A stretch of DNA of 64,000 nucleotides from Arachnia propionica (GTDB taxonomy: Bacteria; Actinomycetota; Actinomycetes; Propionibacteriales; Propionibacteriaceae), in NCBI RefSeq assembly GCF_037055325.1, contig NZ_CP146373.1:2108001-2172000 (forward strand), given 5' to 3'. Of this stretch, positions 54,810 to 64,000 are shown piece by piece. The translations under genes were made by a program, and so were the position numbers. The notes under the pieces were generated by a model. The model saw nothing but the letters and a program-made list of their open reading frames with translations, was not told where the DNA came from and made no database searches. Position 1 is the stretch's first letter. Each line of letters starts with the position of its first letter.

Positions 54810-57800
54810 ATGCATCACTTTGACTCCGTAATCCTGGAACGCGTCGAACGCGTCAAGGACGACCGCGTGCGTCCCCTCATCGACCGAACCGTGGGGCGCC
54901 TGGAGGTCGCTGCCTGGCAGGTCCCGGGTGAACCGGTTCCACCCGCGGAGGCGCTGGGGCAGAGCTACTGTCCCGTCTCGTTGCCGCATCGCTGGGGAGC
55001 TGCGTGGAGCACCTGGTGGTTCCAGCTGACCGGCGAGGTGCCGGCGGAGGCGGCGGGCCAGAAGCTGCGCCTGTCGGTGGATCTCGGGTTCGCTGATGCC
55101 TGGCCCGGCAACCAGTGCGAGGGGTTGCTGTTCGACGCCAGATTGCGGGTATTGAAAGCCGTCAACTCCCGGAACCGTTCGACGGTGATCGCTGAACGGG
55201 CAGAGGCCGGAGCGGCGCTGAAGTTCCTGGTGGAGGCCGCCGCCAATCCCGACCTGTTCGCGAACGGCTGCACACCGACCGAGCTCGGCGACCACCTGAC
55301 CGCCCCTCGGGATGCGCTCTACGAGCTGCGTTCGGCCGAGTTGCAGATCCGCGACGAACAGCTGTGGGGACTGTTCCACGACCTCGACGTCGCCTGGGAC
55401 CTGGCGCGTCACCTCCCGGAGAGGGGCACCCGCCGGGCAGTGATCATCAAGGGCCTGGAACGTGCGCTCGACGCACTGGACTTGCACGACGTGCCCGGCT
55501 CGGCGGCACGGGCACGGGCAGCACTGGCCCCGGCGCTGGCCGCACCCGCCGTCGCCTCCGCGTTGAACGTGACGGCCATCGGGCACGCCCACATCGACTC
55601 AGCGTGGCTGTGGCCCGTGCGCGAGACCGTCCGGAAAGTGGCCCGGACGTTTTCTAACGTGGTCGCGCTGGCCAACGAGTATCCCGATTTCCGTTTCACC
55701 GCGACCAGCGCCCAGCAATATGCCTGGCTCCAGGAACATCATCCGGAGGTGTTCGACCGTGTGAGGGCCGCGGTCGAGGCCGGGCAGTGGTTCCCGTCAG
55801 GTGGCATGTGGGTGGAATCGGACGTGAACATGCCCGGCGGGGAAGCCCTGATCCGTCAGTTCACCTTCGGCACCCGCTACTTCCAACGAGAACTGGGGGT
55901 GCGCAGCCGCACCCTCTGGTTGCCGGACTCCTTCGGTTACCCGGCGAACCTGCCACAGATCGCCGCCCAGTGTGGAATGACGGGTTTTCTCACCCAGAAA
56001 CTGTCGTGGAACCAGCACAACCAGCTGCCCCACTCCACCATGTGGTGGGAAGGCATCGACGGCACCCGTATCCTCACGCACTTCCCGCCTGTCAACTGCT
56101 ATGACTCGGAGCTATCCGCCGAGGAGTATCTGCGAGCCGTCGACAACTACGCGGAGAAGGGGGTCGCCACACATCAGGTGATCCCGTTCGGTTACGGCGA
56201 CGGCGGTGGCGGCCCGACCGCCGAGATGGTGGAACGGGCCCGGCGCCTGGCTGACCTGGAGGGGGCTCCCCGGATGCGCATGGGCGACCCCGACTCGTTC
56301 TTCGAGGCGGCGCGCGCCGAGTACGGGGAGGATGCCCCGGTGCATGTCGGGGAGCTCTATCTGGAGTTCCATCGCGGTATCTTCACCTCCCAACTGGAGA
56401 TGAAACAGGGCAACCGCCGCAGCGAGCACGCCCTGCGCGAGGCCGAGTTCCTGTGGACGCTGGCGCTGCTCTCGGGGGTTCCGCGGGATCGTTTTCCCGC
56501 CGCAGACCTGGAGCGGTTGTGGCGGATGGTGCTGCTGAACCAGTTCCACGACATCCTGCCCGGCAGCTCCATCGCCTGGGTGCACCGGGTGGCGCGCGAG
56601 GAGTACGCGCAGATTCTGGTCGAGCTACGTGGCCTGTCCGACGCCGCCATAGCGGTCCTGGGCGGGGGTGAGCCCGCGGTACTCAACGCGCTCGACCACG
56701 AAGTGAGGCGGGTGCTGACAACCGGCGACGGGACTCTCCGCATGGTCGCAGCACCGCCGCTGGCCGTCACACCCCTGACAGAGGCGTTGCGCGAACCGTC
56801 GGCCCCGGCCACGGCCCACCGCAAAGGCACTTCGGTGGTGATGGAGAACTCCCGGGCGCGGGCGGTCATCGAGCCCGACGGGAGCATCGCTTCGGTGACC
56901 GACCTGCTCCGTAGTCGGGAGGTGCTGCTGAACGGGGCTGGTGGCGCGAGATTGCGCGCCTTCGAGGACGTGCCGAACGCCTTCGATGCGTGGGATATCG
57001 AGCGACACCACCTCAATCCCGGCAACGAACTTCCTGTACCCGAGGCAGAGTCGGTGGAAATCGTGACCGCCCGGGGACTGCGCGCAGAGGTGCAGGTCAC
57101 GCGAGTCCTGGGCGCTTCCCGACTCGTCCAGACGATCTCCCTCGACGCCGACGCCCCACACCTGGACTTCTCCTTGGAGGCCGACTGGCAGGAACGCGAA
57201 ACCCTCCTGAAGATGAGTTTCCCACTGGCAGTGCGGGCCCGTGAGCACGCCGCCGAGGTGCAGTTCGGACACATCAGGCGTCCCGTGCACGAGAACACCA
57301 GCTGGGACTATTCCCGATTCGAGGTGCCAGCCGGACGCTGGTTGCTGGTGGACGAACCCGGCTACGGGATCGCCGTGGTCAATGACTCCAACCACGGCCA
57401 TTCCGTCACCCCGCTGCGTACCGGCACCTCGGGAAACGGGGGAATTGGCACCCGGGTATCACTGTCGCTGATGCGCGCCCCCGTCTTCCCAGACCCGCGG
57501 GCGGACCGTTCGCACCGCACGGTCCGGTTCTCACTGCTACTCGACGCCGATCCGGAGACCGCCACCCACGCCGGGGAGGAGTTGAACCTGCCGCCCCGGT
57601 TGGTGGAGGCCGCCGAAGCCAAGCTGGCTACCCTCGATGTGCCGGGTGCGCACGTCGCGGCGGTGCTGCCCGCCGAGGACGGATCCGGTGACGTGATCAT
57701 GCGCATCCACGAGGGATCCGGGAAACCCACCGCTGGGATGCTGCACCTGGCCTTCGACGCGACCCGGGTGCGGGAGGTCGATCCGCTGGAGGAGGACCTC

Positions 57801-57917
57801 ACCGCTGACATGTGGCCGCCCCGCGTCGACGTGACCGCCACCCGGGAGGTTCCGATCACCCTGACCGCGTTCACAATTCTGACCTTGCGCATCACACCGG
57901 TGGGAGGAGAATCATGA
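54810..57917 (+). CDS. family GH38 alpha-mannosidase
   Basis: Cytosolic zinc exoglycosidase releasing mannose from alpha-mannosides. The 1035-aa protein has an N-terminal domain (about 1-240), the catalytic domain with the zinc-binding HAHIDSAWLWP (His259, His261 and Asp263), the nucleophile Asp338 in WVESDVNMPGGEAL, then the helical bundle and beta-sandwich domains to the end. It has no signal peptide, so it works on imported oligosaccharides. GAGGT lies before ATG 54810. It follows GH4 by seven bases and overlaps the next gene by four. Confidence 0.95.
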   Translation: MHHFDSVILERVERVKDDRVRPLIDRTVGRLEVAAWQVPGEPVPPAEALGQSYCPVSLPHRWGAAWSTWWFQLTGEVPAEAAGQKLRLSVDLGFADAWPGNQCEGLLFDARLRVLKAVNSRNRSTVIAERAEAGAALKFLVEAAANPDLFANGCTPTELGDHLTAPRDALYELRSAELQIRDEQLWGLFHDLDVAWDLARHLPERGTRRAVIIKGLERALDALDLHDVPGSAARARAALAPALAAPAVASALNVTAIGHAHIDSAWLWPVRETVRKVARTFSNVVALANEYPDFRFTATSAQQYAWLQEHHPEVFDRVRAAVEAGQWFPSGGMWVESDVNMPGGEALIRQFTFGTRYFQRELGVRSRTLWLPDSFGYPANLPQIAAQCGMTGFLTQKLSWNQHNQLPHSTMWWEGIDGTRILTHFPPVNCYDSELSAEEYLRAVDNYAEKGVATHQVIPFGYGDGGGGPTAEMVERARRLADLEGAPRMRMGDPDSFFEAARAEYGEDAPVHVGELYLEFHRGIFTSQLEMKQGNRRSEHALREAEFLWTLALLSGVPRDRFPAADLERLWRMVLLNQFHDILPGSSIAWVHRVAREEYAQILVELRGLSDAAIAVLGGGEPAVLNALDHEVRRVLTTGDGTLRMVAAPPLAVTPLTEALREPSAPATAHRKGTSVVMENSRARAVIEPDGSIASVTDLLRSREVLLNGAGGARLRAFEDVPNAFDAWDIERHHLNPGNELPVPEAESVEIVTARGLRAEVQVTRVLGASRLVQTISLDADAPHLDFSLEADWQERETLLKMSFPLAVRAREHAAEVQFGHIRRPVHENTSWDYSRFEVPAGRWLLVDEPGYGIAVVNDSNHGHSVTPLRTGTSGNGGIGTRVSLSLMRAPVFPDPRADRSHRTVRFSLLLDADPETATHAGEELNLPPRLVEAAEAKLATLDVPGAHVAAVLPAEDGSGDVIMRIHEGSGKPTAGMLHLAFDATRVREVDPLEEDLTADMWPPRVDVTATREVPITLTAFTILTLRITPVGGES

Positions 57918-58933
57918 AACTGCTGCTGATCGGCCTGGATGGGGTGCGGATCGACGTTGCCGTACCCTCGGCAATCCCCGAGAATCCGGCATTCGCCGAA
58001 CCCCACCACCCCGCCGACCCACGTTTCGCCGCGGAACCCGCGCCCGCGGATCGCCCCGAGATGCCACACGAAACCTCCCCCGCCGCGCCGACACTTGCCC
58101 GGCTCATCGCAGGAGGGCTGATCGCGCCGGTGTGGATGACCCCGCCCACCGACTCCGGGCCGGGCTGGTCCAACCTGCTGACAGGCACCACCCACGAGCA
58201 GAACAACGTGTGGTGGAACGAGTTCGTTGGGCACAAGCTGGCGGAATGCCCCGACGTGCTGTCCCGGATTTTCTTCGCCAACCCGAAGGCCCGCACCTAC
58301 GCCGCAGCCACGTGGGAAGCACTGCTGGGAAGCTTCGGCCCGGTGATCCAGCGTCGCATCGATCAGCAGCGCACTGGACAGCACACGTTGTTCGTCCCCC
58401 ACGACTTCACCCGCGGCTGTGTCAGCGCCGACATCGAGGTGCGAAGCCACGCCTGTCAGGTGCTCAACCACGAGGGCCCGGATGCGGCTTTCGTCTACTT
58501 CGAGGGGGTCGACGAGGCCGGACACCGACACGGCGCAGCTTCCCCCGGGTATCGCACCGCCATCGGAGAGGTGGACGAGCACGTCCGCGCACTAGTCAAG
58601 GCCGTAGCGGAACGCCACGAGGCGCTCGGGGAACAGTGGTTGGTGGCGGTGACCACCGACCACGGACACAAACCGGAGGGTGGGCACGGCGAAGACGAGG
58701 TCGACGTGCGGCGCTCGTTCCTGATCCTGCACTCTTTCGGCGATCCGGTGAAACTACCGGACCGGCTCCTGGAGGACAGGCTACCCAAGGCCCTGTACAG
58801 CCACGAGGTGACGCCGCTGCTGCTGGAATTGCTGGGCGTAGCCGGCGGTTCATGGCAGCCGGAACACGAGGTGGGGCTCGCCGTCGACATCCCCTCGGCG
58901 GGTCCTACGAGGAACTTGACCTTCGAGTGGTGA
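57914..58933 (+). CDS. alkaline-phosphatase-superfamily (nucleotide pyrophosphatase-like) hydrolase
   Basis: Soluble metal-dependent phosphoesterase-type enzyme of 339 aa. Its N-terminus carries the metal Asp in LLLIGLDGVRID, the nucleophile region with Ser81 in PPTDSGPGWSNLLTG aligned with the Thr of nucleotide pyrophosphatases, further metal ligands in DEAGHRHG, and DHGHKPEGGHG. No signal peptide. The family cleaves phosphodiesters or phosphomonoesters, some members sulfates. Lying between two mannosidase genes with four-base overlaps on both sides (58930-58933 and 57914-57917), it may remove phosphate substituents from mannosides. This role is inferred. Confidence 0.75.
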   Translation: MKLLLIGLDGVRIDVAVPSAIPENPAFAEPHHPADPRFAAEPAPADRPEMPHETSPAAPTLARLIAGGLIAPVWMTPPTDSGPGWSNLLTGTTHEQNNVWWNEFVGHKLAECPDVLSRIFFANPKARTYAAATWEALLGSFGPVIQRRIDQQRTGQHTLFVPHDFTRGCVSADIEVRSHACQVLNHEGPDAAFVYFEGVDEAGHRHGAASPGYRTAIGEVDEHVRALVKAVAERHEALGEQWLVAVTTDHGHKPEGGHGEDEVDVRRSFLILHSFGDPVKLPDRLLEDRLPKALYSHEVTPLLLELLGVAGGSWQPEHEVGLAVDIPSAGPTRNLTFEW

Positions 58934-60258
58934 CCTGGGGCGCACCCATCGGGGAGCCGACACCATGTCCGCTGGTGTTGCCCGGGCGGCTGCTCGCCGA
59001 TGTCCGAGAGCAGGTATCGGATGTGACAGGCGACGACCGCGCAGGCGAGATGACTGCCCGGCTCCTGACCAACATCGCCACCACCACGATCGATCTGGGC
59101 GAGGATGGCGAAGAAACCTGGGTGATCACCGGCGACATCCCCGCCATGTGGTTGCGGGATTCCTGTCTGCAGCTGTCTCCGTTGCTTCGCCTCGCCCCGC
59201 GCCACCCGGAACTGGCCGGGGTGGCCGCCGGCCTGCTCCGGCGTCACTGGCGGATGATCCTGATCGATCCCTATGCCAACGCCTTCAACCGGCGACCGAA
59301 CGGAAACCGCTGGGATGATGACCGACCGAGGCAGGGACCGTGGGTGTGGGAACGCAAGTGGGAGCTCGACTCGCTGACCTTCCCTCTCGACCTGGCGCTT
59401 CGCCTGGAGGGGCTCGGCTGCCGTGAGTGGCTGAATGCCGATTTCTACGACGCCCTCGACGTCATCCTCTCCATCACCGAGACCGAACAACGCCACGAGG
59501 CAGCGAGCCCGTATCGCTTCACCCGTCCCGGGGCTCCCGCATCCGACACCCTCACACGCGCGGGCCGTGGGTCCAGGACCCGGGAGTGCGGGCTGGTCTT
59601 CCAAGCCTTCCGGCCCAGCGACGACGCCTGTCAGCTCGGTTTCAACATTCCCGGAAACGCCTTCCTGGCCAGCACCCTGCGGCGTTTGGCGCCCATCCTG
59701 GATTGCGACCGGCGTGCCCGGGCGGAGCGCCTAGCGGCAGGTATCGAGGAGGGCATCCGCTGTTTCGGGGTGATCGAGGACCCGGAACCCCACCTGGCCT
59801 ACGAGGTGGACGGCATGGGTGGCCGGTTGTTCATGGACGATGCGAATCTGCCGTCTCTGCTTGGGCTGCCTTATCTGGGGGTGTTGGCGGTCGACGATCC
59901 CGTGTACCTGGCCACTCGCCGCAGAGTTCTGTCCCCCGAGAACCCCTGCTTCGTCGACGGTACCTGGCTGCGCGGCGTCGGTTCCCCACACACCCCACCC
60001 GGCCACGTCTGGCCGATCGCGATCGCGGTCGCGGGCTTGACCGCATCCCACGAGGATGAGCAACTGGTCTGCCTGCGCATGCTGATGAATAGCACCGGGG
60101 GTACCGGGTGGATGCACGAGGGCGTCGATGCCGATGATCCGTCACGGTTCACCCGCCCCTGGTTCTCCTGGGCGAACGCGATGTTCTGCGAGCTGGCGCT
60201 GGCGATCGCGTCCCGCCCAGGAGTCGATTCCGGGGAACCGGTCAGCCGGCGACGGTGA
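58930..60258 (+). CDS. family GH125 exo-alpha-1,6-mannosidase
   Basis: Alpha-mannosidase specific for alpha-1,6 linkages in N-glycans and mannan in characterised relatives. The 442-aa protein starts at a GTG overlapping the previous stop, and has the GH125-characteristic WVITGDIPAMWLRDS near residues 62-78 (metal- and substrate-interacting), RWDDDRPRQGPWVWERKWE-like tract around 135-150, and GWMHEGVD near 400. No signal peptide, so it is intracellular. With GH38 upstream it gives a complete trimming pair for branched alpha-mannosides. Its 3' end overlaps the convergent beta-helix gene by 17 bases. Confidence 0.9.
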   Translation: MTWGAPIGEPTPCPLVLPGRLLADVREQVSDVTGDDRAGEMTARLLTNIATTTIDLGEDGEETWVITGDIPAMWLRDSCLQLSPLLRLAPRHPELAGVAAGLLRRHWRMILIDPYANAFNRRPNGNRWDDDRPRQGPWVWERKWELDSLTFPLDLALRLEGLGCREWLNADFYDALDVILSITETEQRHEAASPYRFTRPGAPASDTLTRAGRGSRTRECGLVFQAFRPSDDACQLGFNIPGNAFLASTLRRLAPILDCDRRARAERLAAGIEEGIRCFGVIEDPEPHLAYEVDGMGGRLFMDDANLPSLLGLPYLGVLAVDDPVYLATRRRVLSPENPCFVDGTWLRGVGSPHTPPGHVWPIAIAVAGLTASHEDEQLVCLRMLMNSTGGTGWMHEGVDADDPSRFTRPWFSWANAMFCELALAIASRPGVDSGEPVSRRR

Positions 60259-61666
60259 AGGTGCTGTTCGCGTCGAACCCGGTGGCTTGCGACCATGCCG
60301 CGTGTTGCTCGATGGTCTCGGAACGCTGCTGCTGGAGCTTCTGGCCCGCGGCGAGCTGAATCACATTCCGGTCGATCGAGATCGGGGACCTGTGCTCCGG
60401 GGAACGGTACATGTAGGCGTTCTTCGCGTTGATGAACTGGTTACCGGTGATGGACAGCTCGATGGGCAAGCCCTCGCCGTAGGACAGCAGGTGCACACCA
60501 CCCTCATTTGGGTTGGGGCGCACCTCCTGACCCCAGCTGCCGATGCCGGCGTTCTCGCAGTAGTTGTCGGTGAAGGAGCAATTGCGGATCCCGGCTTTGG
60601 CGCTGGTGGTATCGGCCTGGCTCTTGTCCTCAGGACCCGCCGCCCAGACCTCGAAGGATTGGCTGCAGCGGGTGATGTAGTTCTTCCTGAAGTGCACATT
60701 GCTGCTGCCGAGGCGAAGGACCGGGGCTTCCCTGCCGGTTTTCAGGATCTGATTTCCCTGGATGGTGGTCGCCACGTCGTAGACGTCGTGGATGATGTTG
60801 TCCTCTACCAGCACGTCGCTGCCACCGAGATACACCTCGACGCCATTGCCGTAGCGCCAGTGTTTGATCGAACTCTTGTCGTTATCGACGAGGTGGCTGC
60901 CCCCAATGTGGCGGATGCGGTTACGGAGTACCTCCACGCCGCTGACGTCGCGGACCTGAATACCGTGCCCGCCGCAACCGATGAGGTCGAGGTCCTGGAT
61001 GGTCATGTTCGAGACGGCCTGGAAAATCTTGCCGTCCACTGCGACGCGCAGGTCGCCACGGCTGGAGGGGTTCTCCTTGCTGTAAACGGTGAGCGTCTTG
61101 CCCGCCTCCCCCCGCGCAACTGAATAGAACTCCAGGTCGCCTTCCAGTTTCGCTTCGTCGGGGAACTTCCTCCTCCCGTGGAATGCGCTGTCGAGAAGAA
61201 GGAATCCGACGTTCGCATCATCCGTCAGGGTGTTTCCGCTGTAGTTTCCCTCGACCAGTTCGATCTGCCACTGGTTACCGCCGATGTTCCTCCAGGCCTC
61301 GGGCTTGTTGAGGACCTTGTATCCCATGATCCTGGGTTTCTCTCCACTCCCGTAGGCACCGAAGGTGATCCGGCCTTCACCCTGAAGACCTGACAGGTCG
61401 GTGAACTGCCCGTAGAAGGTCTGACCACGCTTGAACACGATGGTGTCCCCCCGGACGATCTGTCCGGAGTTGATGGCCGCGACGACCTTGTTGACGGACT
61501 GCCAGGGTGTGCTCTCGGAGGTCCCGGCGGCCTGGTCATTACCCTCCTCGGCAATGTAGTAGGTCGTTCCCGGGGCGGCGACGGCGTCGTGGACACTCCC
61601 CAGGAGTGTCACTGCGGGAAGGGCTGCGGCGGCCGTGGCGAGGACGGCACGACGACTGATGGACAT
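60242..61666 (-). CDS. Tat-exported right-handed beta-helix protein
   Basis: Secreted protein of 474 aa. The N-terminus MSISRRAVLATAAAALPAV is a Tat signal with the twin Arg at 5-6, cleaved after AVAA. Then comes a parallel beta-helix with many short repeats of the NxFxN type, for example LEDNIIHDV-like and NVHFRKNYITRCS near residues 250-330. This fold is used by polysaccharide lyases and some glycosidases, but I see no certain catalytic set. Possibly acts on extracellular glycans feeding the nearby importer. Its gene converges with, and overlaps, GH125. Confidence 0.8.
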   Translation of the reverse strand: MSISRRAVLATAAAALPAVTLLGSVHDAVAAPGTTYYIAEEGNDQAAGTSESTPWQSVNKVVAAINSGQIVRGDTIVFKRGQTFYGQFTDLSGLQGEGRITFGAYGSGEKPRIMGYKVLNKPEAWRNIGGNQWQIELVEGNYSGNTLTDDANVGFLLLDSAFHGRRKFPDEAKLEGDLEFYSVARGEAGKTLTVYSKENPSSRGDLRVAVDGKIFQAVSNMTIQDLDLIGCGGHGIQVRDVSGVEVLRNRIRHIGGSHLVDNDKSSIKHWRYGNGVEVYLGGSDVLVEDNIIHDVYDVATTIQGNQILKTGREAPVLRLGSSNVHFRKNYITRCSQSFEVWAAGPEDKSQADTTSAKAGIRNCSFTDNYCENAGIGSWGQEVRPNPNEGGVHLLSYGEGLPIELSITGNQFINAKNAYMYRSPEHRSPISIDRNVIQLAAGQKLQQQRSETIEQHAAWSQATGFDANSTFTVAG

Positions 61667-61852
61667 TTTATGCTCCGCTCAGTTGAAGAAAGAAAAATGT
61701 TGCCGACCTGCGATGGGGGTGCGCATCGATGAGTCACTGCAAACCTACGAGCACTTCCCGAGGCCACAAAGTCATCCGGATGGCCGACGGGATTTCCCGG
61801 ATGTCATCACTCCACCCGTTCCAGGGTTGCCACCTCAAATTTCTGCGCATGA

Positions 61853-61890
61853 CGAGGAGCCCCGGAACCGTGTGGTCCCGGGGCTCCTCG
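61853..61890 (-). terminator. 13-bp hairpin terminator after groEL
   Basis: CGAGGAGCCCCGG (61853-61865) pairs with CCGGGGCTCCTCG (61878-61890) around a 12-base loop. It starts 12 bases beyond the groEL stop on the minus strand. Confidence 0.8.
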
Positions 61891-61901
61891 TGTGAGTCAG
61901 C

Positions 61902-63494
<1,593 letters not shown>

Positions 63495-63506
63495 TCACGC
63501 CTCGAT

Positions 63507-63803
63507 TCAGCGGGAAACGACGGCGAGGATGTCGCGGGCGTTGAGCAGCAGGTACTCGGAGCCGTCGTACTTGACCTCGGTACCCCCGTACTTGCTGAAG
63601 ATGACGACATCGCCCTCGGCGACGTCAAGCGGGACGCGGTTGCCCTTGTCATCGATGCGGCCGGGGCCGGTGGCAACGACGCGGCCCTCCTGCGGCTTCT
63701 CCTTGGCGGTGTCAGGGATGACCAGCCCGGAAGCGGTGGTCTGCTCGGCCTCGAGCGGCTGGACGAGGACGCGGTCCTCGAGCGGCTTGATCGTGGTTGC
63801 CAC
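63507..63803 (-). CDS. groES: co-chaperonin GroES
   Basis: Heptameric lid of the GroEL ring, 98 aa. The family [20 protein letters not shown] start, the mobile loop [19 protein letters not shown] and the roof [18 protein letters not shown] are all present. ATG 63803 has AAAGGGG upstream. The first gene of a groES-groEL operon, downstream of a CIRCE element. Confidence 0.97.
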   Translation of the reverse strand: MATTIKPLEDRVLVQPLEAEQTTASGLVIPDTAKEKPQEGRVVATGPGRIDDKGNRVPLDVAEGDVVIFSKYGGTEVKYDGSEYLLLNARDILAVVSR

Positions 63804-63872
63804 GACAAACCCCTTTCTGTAGTTGTCCGGCGAGAGCCGGATTCAGTTCGGTGTCCGGTCCGGGCGTCGTCG

Positions 63873-63897
63873 CGGGTGCCACCCGGTTTGGCACCCG
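63873..63897 (-). ncRNA. 9-bp hairpin in the groES leader
   Basis: CGGGTGCCA (63873-63881) pairs with TGGCACCCG (63889-63897) around a seven-base loop. It lies about 70 bases upstream of the groES start and would form in the 5' untranslated mRNA. It is GC-rich and stable; a role in mRNA stability or thermal regulation is only a guess. Confidence 0.5.
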
Positions 63898-63932
63898 GGC
63901 CTACCGAGTGCCAGAAAAAGGCTATACCCCCG

Positions 63933-63959
63933 TTAGCACTCAATCAAGCCGAGTGCCAA
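63933..63959. promoter_or_regulatory. CIRCE element (HrcA operator) at the groES promoter
   Basis: TTAGCACTC (63933-63941), nine bases, then GAGTGCCAA (63951-63959) match the HrcA-binding consensus with one mismatch in the second arm. On the minus strand, a possible -10, TATAGC, lies just downstream and a TTGAT-type -35 falls inside the element, so HrcA binding would block groES-groEL transcription and relieve it in heat shock. Confidence 0.92.
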
Positions 63960-64000
63960 GAACGTGTCGGATCCGAACGACTCACAGCGGGACCGCCTCG

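Overview
The window is high-GC DNA with compact, often 4-nt-overlapping operons, GTG/TTG starts and actinobacterial signature genes: a two-lipoyl-domain SucB/DlaT-type E2, DUF3017 next to folD, a DUF6350/PerM-like membrane protein next to purN, GuaB3 beside guaB, and a PspC-fused histidine kinase. Together these suggest an actinobacterium, most likely of the Propionibacteriaceae (Arachnia/Propionibacterium-like). The genus is an inference from gene content; no rRNA gene or phylogenetic marker was compared.

Layout. 1-6.6 kb: truncated arginase, leucyl aminopeptidase, and a TetR regulator facing a small membrane protein across a palindromic operator; the regulator is followed by a GT1-like glycosyltransferase and a hypothetical protein. 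6.6-14.2 kb: central metabolism (lpdA, sucB, then convergent mdh, DUF3017, folD, purH, purN). 14.3-24 kb: a heme-pathway-like radical SAM/SPASM protein facing a PerM-like membrane protein, a PknH-like sensor-domain membrane protein, an M23 peptidase, pcrA divergent from a cardiolipin-synthase-like gene, and a GlsB/YeaQ protein. 24-28 kb: an envelope-stress-like cluster with a response regulator, a PspC-histidine kinase and three divergent small membrane/PspC genes. 28.2-33.4 kb: guaA, cysK, and a DrrAB-type exporter with its TetR regulator. 33.4-40 kb: an RNA 2',3'-cyclic phosphodiesterase, then an iron-siderophore-type ABC importer operon with a flavin monooxygenase, divergent from a TetR gene. 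40-45.3 kb: guaB, guaB3 and chorismate mutase, followed by a lower-GC pair of unknown genes, then a TRIC-type channel. 45.4-49.4 kb: a four-gene catabolic-looking operon (cyclase, AhpD-like, SDR, aminotransferase) convergent with a Dyp-type peroxidase.

49.4-61.7 kb holds the most distinctive module, a mannoside utilisation locus. A lipoprotein/permease/permease sugar importer without its own ATPase is divergent from a DeoR regulator followed by GH4, GH38 alpha-mannosidase, an alkaline-phosphatase-superfamily enzyme and a GH125 exo-alpha-1,6-mannosidase. A Tat-exported beta-helix protein converges on its end. The gene set suggests import and intracellular trimming of mannose oligosaccharides such as host N-glycans or yeast mannan, with the phosphatase-superfamily enzyme hinting at phosphorylated mannosides. 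Overlapping palindromes in the 160-bp divergent gap are the likely DeoR operator.

61.9-64 kb: groES-groEL with a CIRCE element. No tRNA, rRNA, CRISPR array, insertion sequence or prophage was recognised. Only one gap exceeds 300 bases (27.65-28.22 kb), and it may hold a decayed or small unknown gene.
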